64,000 bases of DNA from Streptomyces caeruleatus (GCF_001514235.1 NZ_KQ948926.1:32330-96329), one strand, 5' to 3'; positions 1 through 8,228 are shown, counted from the first letter of the stretch. The notes: generated by a model from the sequence alone, not told the origin. A program made the numbers and translations.

Positions 1-511
1 AGGCCAGCGCCCCGACCGGCTCGTCCGCGAAGAACACCAGGTCGCTCAGCGGGCGGGGCAGGAAGCCCTCGTCCTCCATGCGGCGGAACTGTTCCTTCAG
101 GCCGTCGTAGAAGCCCGCGGTGTTGAGCAGGACCACCGGCTTGTCGGTGTGGCCGTGCTTCTTCAGCTCAAGGATCTCGGTCGCCTCGTCCAGGGTCCCG
201 GTGCCGCCGACCATGATCACCACGGCGTCGGCCTTCTCCAGGAGCAGCCTCTTGCGCTCGGCCAGGTCCTTCGCGATCACCATCTCGTCGACGCCGGGGC
301 GCACCTTGGCGGCCAGGAACTCCACGGAGACCCCGGCCAGCCGGCCGCCCGCCTCCTGCACGCCGTCGGCGACGACCTTCATCAGACCCACGTCGGAGCC
401 GCCCCACACGAGCGTGTGCCCGCCCTTGCCCAGCAGTTTCGCGAACTCGCGCGCGGGGCGTGTGTAGCGGTCGTCGAGGTCGGCGGCGGAGAGGAAGACG
501 CAGATTCGCAT
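1..511 (-). CDS. LOG-family (TIGR00730-like) Rossmann-fold protein, C-terminus cut by window edge
   Basis: Reads from an ATG at 511 leftward off the window; 170 residues are visible. It begins MRICVFLSAADLDD, the usual strand-one start of LOG (cytokinin riboside 5'-monophosphate phosphoribohydrolase, formerly 'lysine decarboxylase-like') proteins. Two family motifs are seen: WGGSDVGLMKVV, matching the GGGxxGLM loop, and VGGTGTLDEATE, matching PGGxGTxxE, with Val in place of the first Pro. LOG enzymes hydrolyse the N-glycosidic bond of nucleoside monophosphates; which substrate applies here cannot be told. LOG proteins are near 190 residues, so only about 20 are probably missing. The next gene is divergent, about 50 bp away. 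Confidence 0.85.
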   Translation of the reverse strand, partial: MRICVFLSAADLDDRYTRPAREFAKLLGKGGHTLVWGGSDVGLMKVVADGVQEAGGRLAGVSVEFLAAKVRPGVDEMVIAKDLAERKRLLLEKADAVVIMVGGTGTLDEATEILELKKHGHTDKPVVLLNTAGFYDGLKEQFRRMEDEGFLPRPLSDLVFFADEPVGALA

Positions 512-561
512 GGAGCCACCGTACGCGGGAAGAACCCGGCGCCCGCGAGTGCTTTCCGGAT

Positions 562-885
562 ATGGCTGACGGACACACGATCACGATCGAGCAGGGCACG
601 CGGCACGTACGGGTCGTCCACGGCGACCAGGTCCTCGCGGAGAGCGAGCGGCCCCTCGTCCTGCGGGAGACGGGCTGTCCCCCGCGGTACTACATCCCGG
701 CCGAGGACGTACGCCTGGACCTGCTGACGCCCTCCGACACGCACACCTACTGCCCGTTCAAGGGAACGGCCTCCTACTGGTCGCTGCCGGACGCGGCGGA
801 CCTCGTCTGGGCGTACCCGGACCCGAAGCCCGACGTGTCCGAGATCAAGGACCACCTCTGCTTCTACGAAGTCGAAGTGTCGTGA
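562..885 (+). CDS. DUF427 domain protein
   Basis: A 107-residue protein beginning MADGHTITIEQG. It carries the DUF427 signature: RYYIPAEDV, then a cysteine-containing CPFKGTASYWSL segment, then AWAYPDPKP-like VWAYPDPKP and a final LCFYEV. DUF427 proteins are small single-domain beta-rich proteins of unknown reaction that are common in actinobacteria. The reading frame stays open further upstream, but the ATG at 562 gives the usual family length and a conserved N-terminus. The gene is divergent from the LOG gene and is followed 37 bp later by a hydrolase on the same strand. No signal peptide or membrane segment is present. Confidence 0.85.
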   Translation: MADGHTITIEQGTRHVRVVHGDQVLAESERPLVLRETGCPPRYYIPAEDVRLDLLTPSDTHTYCPFKGTASYWSLPDAADLVWAYPDPKPDVSEIKDHLCFYEVEVS

Positions 886-922
886 ACGATTAGTTCCGCC
901 TCGTACGGCAATCTCCACAGAC

Positions 923-1705
923 ATGGACAAGAACACCAATTCGGCCGACGGCACCTCCATCGCGTACGCGACCAGCGGTGACGGCCCGGCGGTGATCCTC
1001 GTCAGCGGCGCGATGTCGACCGGGGGCACGGTGGCGCCGCTGGCCGTGCCCTTGGCGGATCGGTTCAGGGTCGTCTGGTACGACCGCCGAGGGCGTGGTG
1101 GGAGCGGGGACACGCACCCGTACGCGGTGGACCGCGAGGTCGAGGACCTCGCCGCGCTGATCGAGGCGGTGGGCGGCGAGGCGGCGCTGTGCGGCGTCTC
1201 GTCGGGCGGGGCGCTGGTGCTGGAGGCGGCGGCGAGCGGGCTGCCGGTGCGTCAGGTCGCGGTGTACGAGGTGCCGTTCGCGGACTTCGTGGAGGGCGGC
1301 GCGGCGCAGCGCTCCGCGTACACGGCGAACCTGACCGAGGCACTCGCGCAGGGCCGGCGCGGGGACGCGGTCGAGCTGTTCCTGCGGCTGACCGGGATGG
1401 CCGAGCAGATGATCCAGGGCGCCCGCCAGTCCCCCATGTGGCCCGGCATGGAGACGATCGCGCCGAGCCTCGCCTACGACGACGCCGTGCTCGGCGACGG
1501 CCTGGTGCCCCGGGAGCGGCTGGCCTCGATCGGCGTTCCGGTGCTGTCGGTCGCGGGCGGCGCGAGCCCGGCGTGGATGCGGGAGGCGGCGCGGGCGGTC
1601 GCGGAGGCCGTGCCCGAGGGGACGTACCGGTGCCTGGAGGGGCAGACCCACATGGTGGAGCCGGAGGTGCTGGGGCCGGTGCTGGCGGAGTTCTTCGGAG
1701 GGTGA
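923..1705 (+). CDS. alpha/beta-hydrolase fold protein
   Basis: A 260-residue alpha/beta hydrolase. Visible are the oxyanion-side motif VSGAMSTGG, a nucleophile elbow GVSSGG (Ser near residue 93), and a C-terminal His in GQTHMVEP. A likely acidic residue precedes it in the penultimate strand. There is no signal sequence, so it is cytoplasmic. The elbow is of the type found in small-molecule esterases and haloperoxidase-like hydrolases annotated widely in Streptomyces; the substrate cannot be inferred. It runs convergent to mnmA, and its stop lies only about 20 bp before the tandem duplication at the mnmA 3' end. Confidence 0.85.
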   Translation: MDKNTNSADGTSIAYATSGDGPAVILVSGAMSTGGTVAPLAVPLADRFRVVWYDRRGRGGSGDTHPYAVDREVEDLAALIEAVGGEAALCGVSSGGALVLEAAASGLPVRQVAVYEVPFADFVEGGAAQRSAYTANLTEALAQGRRGDAVELFLRLTGMAEQMIQGARQSPMWPGMETIAPSLAYDDAVLGDGLVPRERLASIGVPVLSVAGGASPAWMREAARAVAEAVPEGTYRCLEGQTHMVEPEVLGPVLAEFFGG

Positions 1706-1726
1706 CCGGTGCCGGGTACGCGCGTG

Positions 1727-1834
1727 TGCCCGGCGGCCGGCCTCAGACGGTCGTGGGCGTCGCCCGCACCGTGGACGCGATGCCCGGCGGCCGGCCTCAG
1801 ACGGTCGTGGGCGTCGCCCGCACCGTGGATGCGA
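1727..1834. repeat. 54-bp perfect tandem duplication spanning the mnmA stop codon
   Basis: Two head-to-tail copies, 1727-1780 and 1781-1834, differ at one base (C at 1776, T at 1830). The unit starts TGCCCGGCGGCCGGCCTCAG and includes the last 12 codons of mnmA plus its stop and some 3' flank. Because 54 is a multiple of three and the unit carries the stop, the MnmA protein is unaffected and an orphan second copy of its tail lies downstream. Confidence 0.95.
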
Positions 1835-2927
1835 TCGTCGCCGAGCCCACCACGCGCGTGCCGTCGTACAGGACGACCGCCTGGCCGGGGGCGACACCGC
1901 GGACGGGCTCGGTGAAGGTGACCTCCAGGGAGCCGTCGACCAGCTCGGCGCTCACCTCGGTCTCGCCGCCGTGGGCGCGCAGCTGGGCGGTGTAGGTGCC
2001 GGGGCCGGTCGGGGCGGCGCCGCACCAGCGGGGCTTGATCGCGGTGAGGGCGCTGACGTCCAGGGCGGCGGCCGGGCCGACCGTGACCGTGTTGTTCACC
2101 GGCGAGATGTCGAGGACGTAGCGCGGCTTGCCGTCGGCGGCCGGGGTGCCGATGCGCAGGCCCTTGCGCTGGCCGATGGTGAAGCCGTAGGCGCCCTCGT
2201 GCGTGCCGAGCTTGGCGCCGGACTCGTCGACGATGTCGCCCTCGGCCTTGCCGAGGCGGTTCGCGAGGAAGCCCTGGGTGTCGCCGTCGGCGATGAAGCA
2301 GATGTCGTGCGAGTCGGGCTTCTTGGCGACGGCGAGGCCCCGGCGCTCGGCCTCCGCGCGGATCTCGTCCTTCGTCGTCACCGTGTCGCCAAGCGGGAAC
2401 ATGGCGTGCGCCAGCTGCTTGTCGTCCAGGACGCCGAGGACGTACGACTGGTCCTTGGCCATGTCGGAGGCGCGGTGCAGCTCGCGGGTGCCGTCCTCGC
2501 GCAGGACGACCTGTGCGTAGTGGCCGGTGCAGACGGCGTCGAAGCCCAGCGCCAGCGCCTTGTCCAGCAGGGCAGCGAACTTGATCTTCTCGTTGCAGCG
2601 CAGGCAGGGGTTCGGGGTGCGGCCGGCCTCGTACTCGGCGACGAAGTCCTCGACGACGTCCTCGCGGAAGCGGTCGGCGAGGTCCCACACGTAGAACGGG
2701 ATGCCGATGACGTCGGCGGCGCGGCGGGCGTCCCGGGAGTCCTCGATGGTGCAACAGCCCCGCGCGCCCGTGCGGAAGGATTGGGGGTTCGCGGAGAGCG
2801 CGAGGTGGACGCCGGTCACGTCGTGGCCCGCTTCGGCCGCACGGGCGGCGGCGACGGCGGAGTCGACCCCGCCGGACATGGCGGCGAGGACGCGGAGGGG
2901 GCGGGAGGGCTGCGCGGTGTCAGTCAT
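1797..2927 (-). CDS. mnmA: tRNA 2-thiouridine(34) synthase MnmA
   Basis: A 376-residue cytoplasmic enzyme that adenylates C2 of U34 in Glu, Gln and Lys tRNAs and replaces oxygen with sulfur. The PP-loop ATP motif MSGGVDSAV is at residues 17-25. The two catalytic cysteines are in NPCLRCN (Cys108) and SHDICF (Cys210). The family motifs TGHYAQ and GQRKGL are present and the length is normal. The start is an ATG at 2927, 59 bp from the divergent amidase gene. A cysteine desulfurase gene on the same strand, two genes away, is the likely sulfur donor. The 3' end is tandemly duplicated (see repeat at 1727). Confidence 0.97.
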   Translation of the reverse strand: MTDTAQPSRPLRVLAAMSGGVDSAVAAARAAEAGHDVTGVHLALSANPQSFRTGARGCCTIEDSRDARRAADVIGIPFYVWDLADRFREDVVEDFVAEYEAGRTPNPCLRCNEKIKFAALLDKALALGFDAVCTGHYAQVVLREDGTRELHRASDMAKDQSYVLGVLDDKQLAHAMFPLGDTVTTKDEIRAEAERRGLAVAKKPDSHDICFIADGDTQGFLANRLGKAEGDIVDESGAKLGTHEGAYGFTIGQRKGLRIGTPAADGKPRYVLDISPVNNTVTVGPAAALDVSALTAIKPRWCGAAPTGPGTYTAQLRAHGGETEVSAELVDGSLEVTFTEPVRGVAPGQAVVLYDGTRVVGSATIASTVRATPTTV

Positions 2928-2986
2928 AACCCTTCCAGGGTACGGGGCGCGGGAACCAGGGCCCGCGAGTATCCGTTGACGATCAC

Positions 2987-3652
2987 ATGGGACAGCGGAA
3001 GGCTCCGAAGGACGGCGACCGGAAGGTCGGGCGTCGCGCGTTGCTGATTGGTGGGACGGTGGCAGCGGCGGGCTCGGCCGTGCTGGCCCGCGACGAGCTC
3101 GCGCGTTTGTGGTGGCGGGTGCCCGGCGTGGAGAAGCCGCGCAAGGAGGGCGAGGTCGACTTCGCGGGGGCGCGCTGGGTGGCGGCGTCGGACGCGAACT
3201 GGCGGCGGGCGGACCGTCCCGACGACTACGGCGTGGACATGGTGATCATCCATGTCACCCAGGGCAGCTTCGACAGCGCGGTGAAGGTGTTCCAGGACCC
3301 GGAGCACGGCGCGGCCGCGCACTACATCGTCCGCAAGGACGGTCACATCACGCAGATGATCCGCGAGCTGGACGTGGCGTACCACGCGGGCAACCGCGAC
3401 TACAACGAGCGCAGTGTCGGCATCGAGCACGAGGGCTTCGTGGACCGGCCGCAGGACCTCACCGACGAGATGTACGAGGCCTCGGCCCGGCTCACGGCCC
3501 GAATATGCGCCCGCTACGACATCCCCGTCGACCGCGAGCACATCATCGGGCACGTGGAGGTGCCGGGGACGGACCACACGGACCCCGGGAAGCACTGGGA
3601 CTGGGACCGGTACATGAAGCTGGTGCGCGCGGCGCGTACGGCGCAGGCGTGA
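2987..3652 (+). CDS. peptidoglycan recognition/N-acetylmuramoyl-L-alanine amidase (Amidase_2), exported
   Basis: A 221-residue protein. The N-terminus has Arg residues before a hydrophobic stretch ([19 protein letters not shown]), reading as a Tat-like signal or membrane anchor. The rest is an Amidase_2 (PF01510) domain that cleaves the MurNAc-L-Ala bond. Zinc ligands are likely the His of MVIIHVTQG and the last His of [16 protein letters not shown]. The conserved Tyr/Glu region (SVGIEHEGF) and AYHAGN are also present. It lies between mnmA and the cysteine desulfurase gene, on the opposite strand to both, so it is not part of their sulfur-transfer role. Confidence 0.88.
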   Translation: MGQRKAPKDGDRKVGRRALLIGGTVAAAGSAVLARDELARLWWRVPGVEKPRKEGEVDFAGARWVAASDANWRRADRPDDYGVDMVIIHVTQGSFDSAVKVFQDPEHGAAAHYIVRKDGHITQMIRELDVAYHAGNRDYNERSVGIEHEGFVDRPQDLTDEMYEASARLTARICARYDIPVDREHIIGHVEVPGTDHTDPGKHWDWDRYMKLVRAARTAQA

Positions 3653-3655
3653 TCC

Positions 3656-3671
3656 CGGGGCGGTCGCCCCG
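3656..3671. terminator. hairpin between convergent amidase and cysteine desulfurase genes
   Basis: CGGGGCG-GT-CGCCCCG, a perfect 7-bp stem with a 2-base centre. It sits 4 bp after the amidase stop and 34 bp before the end of the convergent gene. It is symmetrical, so it could serve both; there is no T-tract, as is usual in Streptomyces. Confidence 0.5.
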
Positions 3672-3704
3672 CCGCCCCTCGACCGCCGCGGCCGGCGCCT
3701 GCCC

Positions 3705-4874
3705 TCAGGTGAGGCCGGCCGCCCGCGCCCGCTCCACCGCCGGGCCGATGGCCTTGGCGACCGCCTCGACGTCGGCCTCCGTGGAGGTGTGGCCGAGGGA
3801 GAAGCGCAGGGTGCCGCGGGCGAGGTCCGGGTCGGTGCCGGTGGCCAGCAGGACGTGACTGGGCTGGGCGACGCCGGCGGTGCAGGCGGAGCCGGTGGAG
3901 CACTCGATGCCCTGGGCGTCCAGGAGCAGCAGCAGGGAGTCGCCCTCGCAGCCGGGGAAGGTGAAGTGCGCGTTGGCCGGCAGTCGGCCGCCGGGCGCCG
4001 GGTCGCCGCCGAGGATCGCGTCCGGGACGGCCGTACGGACCGCTTCGACCAAGGCGTCGCGCAGGGCGCCGATCTCGGACGCGAACCACTCGCGCTGCTC
4101 GGCGGCGAGTCGGCCGGCGACGGCGAAGGAGGTGACGGCGGGGACGTCGAGGGTGCCGGAGCGCACGTGCCGTTCCTGGCCGCCGCCGTGCAGGACGGGG
4201 ACGGGGGTCTGGTCACGGCCGAGGAGCAGGGCGCCGATGCCGTACGGCCCGCCGATCTTGTGGCCGGAGACGGTCATCGCGGCGAGGCCGGAGGCGGCGA
4301 AGTCGACGGGGACCTGACCGAAGGCCTGGACCGCGTCGGCGTGCAGCGGGATGTCGAACTCGCTTGCCGCGTCGGCCAGTTCACGGATCGGCATGACGGT
4401 GCCGATCTCGTTGTTGGCCCACATCACGGTGGCCAGGGCGACGTCGTCGGGGTTGCGGGCGATGGCTTCGCGCAGGGCGTCGGCGTGGACCCGGCCGTGG
4501 GAGTCGACCGGGAGGTACTCGATCGTCGCGCCCTCGTGCTCGCCGAGCCAGTGGACGGCGTCGAGGACGGCGTGGTGCTCTACGGGGCTGGCCAGGACGC
4601 GGGTGCGTGCCGGGTCGGCGTCGCGGCGGGACCAGTACAGGCCCTTGACCGCGAGGTTGTCGGCCTCGGTGCCGCCGGAGGTGAGGACGACCTCGCTGGG
4701 GCGGGCGCCGAGCGCTTCCGCGAGGGTCTCGCGGGCCTCCTCGACGGTGCGCCTCGCGCGGCGGCCGGACGCGTGGAGGGAGGAGGCGTTGCCGGTGACG
4801 CTCAGCTGGGCGGTCAGCGCCTCTGCCGCCTCCGGAAGCATGGGGGTCGTCGCGGCGTGGTCGAGGTAAGCCAT
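3705..4874 (-). CDS. cysteine desulfurase (IscS/NifS class)
   Basis: A 389-residue PLP-dependent enzyme that takes sulfur from cysteine as a persulfide. It begins [12 protein letters not shown]; the open frame continues upstream but this ATG (4872-4874) is where homology starts. The PLP lysine is in [10 protein letters not shown] (Lys206), the PLP-binding His in [10 protein letters not shown], and the active cysteine in the mobile loop [10 protein letters not shown] (Cys331, with Cys325 nearby). The class I SSGSAC-like loop fits IscS/NifS rather than SufS. Its neighbour mnmA on the same strand makes tRNA thiolation its probable main client. Other sulfur acceptors are not excluded. Confidence 0.95.
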   Translation of the reverse strand: MAYLDHAATTPMLPEAAEALTAQLSVTGNASSLHASGRRARRTVEEARETLAEALGARPSEVVLTSGGTEADNLAVKGLYWSRRDADPARTRVLASPVEHHAVLDAVHWLGEHEGATIEYLPVDSHGRVHADALREAIARNPDDVALATVMWANNEIGTVMPIRELADAASEFDIPLHADAVQAFGQVPVDFAASGLAAMTVSGHKIGGPYGIGALLLGRDQTPVPVLHGGGQERHVRSGTLDVPAVTSFAVAGRLAAEQREWFASEIGALRDALVEAVRTAVPDAILGGDPAPGGRLPANAHFTFPGCEGDSLLLLLDAQGIECSTGSACTAGVAQPSHVLLATGTDPDLARGTLRFSLGHTSTEADVEAVAKAIGPAVERARAAGLT

Positions 4875-5047
4875 GGTGGCGACGATTCTACGGGGCCGCG
4901 GCGCTGGGCTTGAGCGGCGGTGCGCTCTGCGTTGACGCCGGCGTTTGTCGCGTGGGACCCGGCGCTGCAGGCCGTGCCCGCCAGTTCCGCCATGCGGAAC
5001 GTTTGCCCACGGGGTTGGACGGCCACAGAGTTGGCTGCCCTCCGGGG

Positions 5048-5326
5048 TCAGAAGTTCCAGGACAGCGTGTTGTCCATCTGCACGAACGCCAGCAGGACCA
5101 GCAGGTCGGCGACGCCCAGGCCCATGCCCAGGTACGCCCGGCCCTTGCGCTGGGTGCCGCGCCACAGGGACGCGGCGGCCAGGACGATGGCGGTCGGGCC
5201 GAGGAAGAGGTTGAAGACCAGGAGGCCCAGGAGACCCAGGATGAAGGACGCGACGGCCATGCCGTCGGCGTCGCGGGTGCGCGGGCGGGTGGCGGGACGA
5301 CCGGTGGCCGGGGCGGTGAGTTGCAT
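5048..5326 (-). CDS. DUF4190 small membrane protein
   Basis: A 92-residue protein with a polar N-terminus of about 30 residues rich in Pro, Thr and Arg, then two hydrophobic segments. The first is [20 protein letters not shown]; the second runs through [17 protein letters not shown]. This is the DUF4190 layout, with the conserved polar turn [16 protein letters not shown] between them. The start at 5326 follows a good ribosome site (AGGAG, 9 bp upstream). Function is unknown. It lies about 95 bp downstream of a 50-residue membrane-protein gene on the same strand and may be co-transcribed with it under the divergent TetR regulator's operator. Confidence 0.85.
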   Translation of the reverse strand: MQLTAPATGRPATRPRTRDADGMAVASFILGLLGLLVFNLFLGPTAIVLAAASLWRGTQRKGRAYLGMGLGVADLLVLLAFVQMDNTLSWNF

Positions 5327-5420
5327 GGGTGTCAGCTCCTGAGAAGTCGGTGCGGTGCGATAGCAAGTCGGTCGCGACGGCCGAAGTCGGGCGCGACGGC
5401 GGGTCAGTTGCGGCGGCGGG

Positions 5421-5573
5421 TCAGTTGCGGCGGGCGCGGCGCTCGCGTGCGGCGAAGATGCCCAGCCAGACGGCGATGACGGCGGCGGCCACGGCGGTGA
5501 AGGCGAGCGGCGCGTGGGCCACGGTGCCCAGCAGCACGCCCAGCAGCAGGAGCGCGGCGACGAGGAACAACAT
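5421..5573 (-). CDS. 50-residue single-pass membrane protein
   Basis: ATG at 5573, TGA at 5421-5423. The protein is almost entirely hydrophobic: MLFLVAALLLLGVLLGTVAH, then a second hydrophobic run ending AVWLGIFAARE, then a basic tail RRARRN. It probably forms one long or two short membrane helices with the tail in the cytoplasm. It has no recognised family. It is the first gene leftward from the operator region shared with the TetR regulator at 5721, which supports it being a real, regulated gene. The stop lies inside a short direct repeat (GGGTCAGTTGCGG, twice). Confidence 0.6.
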   Translation of the reverse strand: MLFLVAALLLLGVLLGTVAHAPLAFTAVAAAVIAVWLGIFAARERRARRN

Positions 5574-5627
5574 GGGATCGGATCCCCCTCTGAGATCTCT
5601 CTCGTTGATCTCACTCGTTACGTCTTG

Positions 5628-5655
5628 GTGAACAGTTGTAGTTACAGTTGTTCAC
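5628..5655. promoter_or_regulatory. operator candidate: GTGAACA...TGTTCAC inverted repeat
   Basis: Arms GTGAACA (5628-5634) and TGTTCAC (5649-5655) flank a 14-bp centre. Inside and next to it the octamer ACAGTTGT occurs twice and again at 5701. It lies in the divergent gap between the small membrane-protein gene and the TetR gene, in an AT-richer stretch. Half-sites of the TGAAC/GTTCA type are known for DesT/FabR-family repressors; use by the adjacent regulator is an inference. Confidence 0.55.
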
Positions 5656-5701
5656 TGACTTCAGAGTCTAGCGCGCTCCACGGCTTTTCAATTCCAGAGA
5701 A

Positions 5702-5714
5702 CAGTTGTTAACTG
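5702..5714. promoter_or_regulatory. operator candidate CAGTT-GTT-AACTG just before the TetR start
   Basis: A perfect 5-bp inverted repeat with a 3-bp centre, 6 bp before the ATG of the TetR gene. It overlaps the third copy of ACAGTTGT. Its position would block either the promoter or a leaderless transcript, which suits autoregulation. Confidence 0.45.
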
Positions 5715-5720
5715 CATGGT

Positions 5721-6347
5721 ATGAGTCACACCCTCGGTATCCGGCAGGCCCAGAAGCAGAAGACCCGGCAGGCGCTCCTGGACGCGGCCCTGGGGCTGTT
5801 GGAGGAGCAGAGCCTGAGCAGCCTGGGCCTGCGCGAGGTCACGCGCGCCGTCGGTGTCGCGCCGACCGCCTTCTACCGGCACTTCCGCTCCACCGCCGAC
5901 CTCGGCGTCGCCCTGGTCGAGGAGGCACTGGGCAGCCTCCACCCCATGATCCGTACGACCGTCTCCTCGGCCGGCGACAGCGACCAACGCATAGAGCGGG
6001 CCGTCGGGTTGATCGCCCACCACGTCGAGACGCACCCGGCCCACGTCCGCTTCATCGCCCGTGAGCGGCACGGCGGGGTGCAGTCGGTGCGCCAGGCCAT
6101 CCAGGACCAGCTGGCCCGCTTCACCGAGGAGGTCAAGGCGGCGCTGGCCAAGGACCCGGTCTCCGAAGGCTGGAACGACGACGATCTCCGCATGCTCGCC
6201 CACCTCTACGTCGACCAGATGCTGATGACGGCCTCGCTGTTCCTGGACGCCCTGGAGGCGCCGGAGGAGGAGCGCCGACGGGTCGTCCAGGTCGCCACCC
6301 GCCAGATGCGGCTGATCAGCATCGGCCGGGAACACTGGCTGGATTGA
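5721..6347 (+). CDS. TetR-family regulator, FabR/DesT-like
   Basis: A 208-residue TetR regulator. The N-terminal DNA-binding domain starts LGIRQAQKQKTRQALLDAAL. Its recognition helix region GVAPTAFYRHFRS is the form typical of FabR/DesT repressors, which control unsaturated fatty-acid genes in other bacteria. Next comes a mostly helical ligand domain with FIARERHGG, again resembling FabR (RLLLRER). The ligand may be an acyl-CoA; this is family knowledge, not seen here. The ATG at 5721 follows two palindromic sites. Divergent targets would be the 50-residue membrane protein and the DUF4190 gene; no desaturase or fatty-acid gene adjoins it. A strong terminator follows. Confidence 0.88.
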   Translation: MSHTLGIRQAQKQKTRQALLDAALGLLEEQSLSSLGLREVTRAVGVAPTAFYRHFRSTADLGVALVEEALGSLHPMIRTTVSSAGDSDQRIERAVGLIAHHVETHPAHVRFIARERHGGVQSVRQAIQDQLARFTEEVKAALAKDPVSEGWNDDDLRMLAHLYVDQMLMTASLFLDALEAPEEERRRVVQVATRQMRLISIGREHWLD

Positions 6348-6360
6348 GCCCCCAGAACAT

Positions 6361-6403
6361 GGCAGGGGCGGCACCCCCGTTCACCGGGAGTGCCGCCCCT
6401 GCC
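6361..6403. terminator. bidirectional terminator, 14-bp perfect stem
   Basis: GGCAGGGGCGGCAC (6361-6374) pairs with GTGCCGCCCCTGCC (6390-6403) around a 15-base loop. It lies between the convergent TetR and lipoprotein genes and is followed by a short direct repeat of GCCGTATGGCTGCCG. Confidence 0.85.
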
Positions 6404-6453
6404 GTATGGCTGCCGTGGCCGTATGGCTGCCGTACCGCGCCCCGCGGCCCGCG

Positions 6454-6882
6454 TCAGCTCTTGGTCGCCGTGGCGGCCACGCTCGGCGCGCCGCTCGGGG
6501 CACCGCTCGGCGCCGCCCCGCCGCCCTGGCCACCACCAGGGCCGCCACAGCCGCCACCCTGCCCCCCACCGGGGGCACCCTGACCGCCCTGACCGCCCTG
6601 TGCGCCCTGGCCACCCCCGCCCGGACCGCCGGACGGCGCATCGCTGGGCGCGCCGGACGCGCCGGCCGACGGCGCGCCGGAGGGCGCACCGCTCGGCATG
6701 CCCGAAGGTGCCCCGCTCGGCGCACCACTGGGGGCGCCCGACGGCTGCTGGCACGACGACGACTGCTGGCCGGAGTCGCCGCTGTTCGAGCTCGACGACG
6801 AGTCGCCGGACCCGCAGGCCGCCAGGGCCAGGGGCGAGAGCGCCAACAGGGCCACGGCGGGGAGGAGACGCGCACGCTTCAT
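6454..6882 (-). CDS. low-complexity Ser/Pro/Gly-rich lipoprotein
   Basis: A 142-residue protein. MKRARLLPAVALLALSPLAL leads into a lipobox LALAAC, so it is probably lipid-anchored on the outer face of the membrane. A serine run (CGSGDSSSSSNS) is followed by about six PSGA/PSGM repeats, an acidic-free PSAGASGAPSDAPSGG part, and a Gly/Gln section built from GGQG units. An isolated GGGCGG and CQQP give two more cysteines. The start at 6882 is preferred because GGAG lies 9 bp upstream; another in-frame ATG is 15 bp upstream. No known domain is visible. It may be a flexible wall-spanning tether. The repeats make length variation between strains likely. Confidence 0.75.
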   Translation of the reverse strand: MKRARLLPAVALLALSPLALAACGSGDSSSSSNSGDSGQQSSSCQQPSGAPSGAPSGAPSGMPSGAPSGAPSAGASGAPSDAPSGGPGGGGQGAQGGQGGQGAPGGGQGGGCGGPGGGQGGGAAPSGAPSGAPSVAATATKS

Positions 6883-7034
6883 GAGAAACAGCTCCATGGA
6901 AGATGAGGAAGTCCTGGGGCGGGCACTCAACCAACGCCGCTTAGGGCTTCCTTGAGGCCCCGCTGTCGACGACCTGTGCGCCGGGCAAAGCGCACCTCAA
7001 GACACCTCGCTGACCTGCGAGTTTGCCCTAATGA

Positions 7035-7300
7035 TCAACCTACTCGCTGGTACAGGGCCGTGACAGAAGCAGCCGCTCGCGCCAGCTCCTCCCGCACCTC
7101 GGGGGGGGAGAGACGACCGCCACCCGGTCCGAGAACTGCAGGAGTTGGCGGGCCTCGCCGACAACTCCCAGCGGGAGACGGACCGTGGCCCATTCGCCCC
7201 CGACCTCGCCCCCATCCGCGCCCTCGTCCTCGCTCTCACCCTCACCCTCGGGGAGCGAGACCAGCGACGACAGGATCGAGAGCAGGCGGCCGGACTTCAC
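7035..7300 (-). pseudogene. remnant of a WYL-domain transcriptional regulator
   Basis: From 7300 the frame reads MKSGRLLSILSSLVSL, very like the first helix of WYL/YafY regulators (MKSxRLLSILLLLQ). It jumps after an acidic patch straight to WATVRLPLGVVGEARQLL and FSDRVAVVSPP, the C-terminal WCX part of the same family. The helix-turn-helix and WYL core (about 230 residues) are therefore missing. The frame is then broken at a run of eight C (7101-7108 on the + strand). One more C, or two fewer, restores EVREELARAAASVTALYQRV and a stop at 7035. It lies 28 bp downstream of a thioesterase gene on the same strand. Confidence 0.7.
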
Positions 7301-7328
7301 CCCACCACGATCTCAGCCCGTCCCCGCG

Positions 7329-8228
7329 TCAGCCCAGCCGCACCCGGGCCAGCTGCCTCGACTGGGCCACCAGCCGGTCCGCGCTGTCCCAGACCTCCGC
7401 GTCCTCCTCCAGGAAGCCGCCCGCGAGGTTGCGGGTCGTGATGGACACCCGCAGCGGGCCCGGCGCCGGGCGGCAGCGTATGTGGACGGTCAGTTCGACC
7501 GTCGGGACCCAGCCGGAGATGCCGATCTCGAAGGCGGTCGGGGGCAGGGCGTCGACCGCCAGGAGCAGCGAGAGCGGATCGGCGTCGCGGCCGTCCGCGA
7601 GGCCGAACCAGGCCCGCATCTCGCCGTTGCCGGACGGCTGTCCGAGCGCCCAGCCGAGGGTGGAAGGGTCGAGCTTGAGCATCAGGCGGTCGGCGATGGC
7701 CGAGCTGCCGTCGACGGGGGCGGGGCCACCCGACGGTAGTCGGATATCAGATGCAGTCTCGGGGCCGAAGCAGTGCTCCAGGGGCGGGAACGCGGGCGGC
7801 TTGGCCGTCGTACGGACGTCGTCCGGGAGGGCGTCGAGGTCGCCGTACGAGGCGAGGACCCGGATCCGCTCGACCTCGCGGCCCTGGTCGTCGTACTGGA
7901 AGAGCGAGGCCTGGCCGGTCGACAGGGTCCGCCCGGTGCGCACCACGTCCGTGCGGACCACCGCGGGGCCGGGCTGGGACGCCGTCAGATAGTGCGCGGA
8001 GATCGTGAACGGGTCGCTGTGCGGAAGGGCGTCCGCGAGGGCGCGGCCGAGCACGGCCAGCAGATAGCCGCCGTTGACGGCGCTGATGATGGTCCAGCCG
8101 GCGGAGAGGTCGATGTCGTAGACGCCGGGCTCGCGCGGGGTGAGCGCGGTGTCGCGGTCGAACTCGCTGTCGCCGATCGTGGCCCGCTGGGCCGCCGGGG
8201 CCGTAGGGGCGGAGGCTGCTTCTGGCAT
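7329..8228 (-). CDS. thioesterase-family protein (double hotdog, TesB-like)
   Basis: A 299-residue cytoplasmic protein. The first half (after GVYDIDLSAGWTIISAVNGG) is an acyl-CoA thioesterase/hotdog domain with the GGYLLAVLGRAL helix and AHYLTASQPGPAVVRTDVVR strand pattern. The second half (from about residue 180) is a further hotdog repeat ending GGFLEEDAEVWDSADRLVAQSRQLARV, a very typical PF13622 end. Substrate unknown, presumably acyl-CoA. ATG at 8228 was chosen; a TTG five codons upstream is also in frame. An inverted repeat 20 bp upstream of the start suggests regulation. Downstream is a dead WYL regulator that may once have controlled it. Confidence 0.85.
   Translation of the reverse strand: MPEAASAPTAPAAQRATIGDSEFDRDTALTPREPGVYDIDLSAGWTIISAVNGGYLLAVLGRALADALPHSDPFTISAHYLTASQPGPAVVRTDVVRTGRTLSTGQASLFQYDDQGREVERIRVLASYGDLDALPDDVRTTAKPPAFPPLEHCFGPETASDIRLPSGGPAPVDGSSAIADRLMLKLDPSTLGWALGQPSGNGEMRAWFGLADGRDADPLSLLLAVDALPPTAFEIGISGWVPTVELTVHIRCRPAPGPLRVSITTRNLAGGFLEEDAEVWDSADRLVAQSRQLARVRLG

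Noticed and set aside
4875..5047. Possible small gene between the cysteine desulfurase and DUF4190 genes
   Set aside because: Short frames on both strands give no recognisable or hydrophobic protein and lack a ribosome site; treated as spacer.
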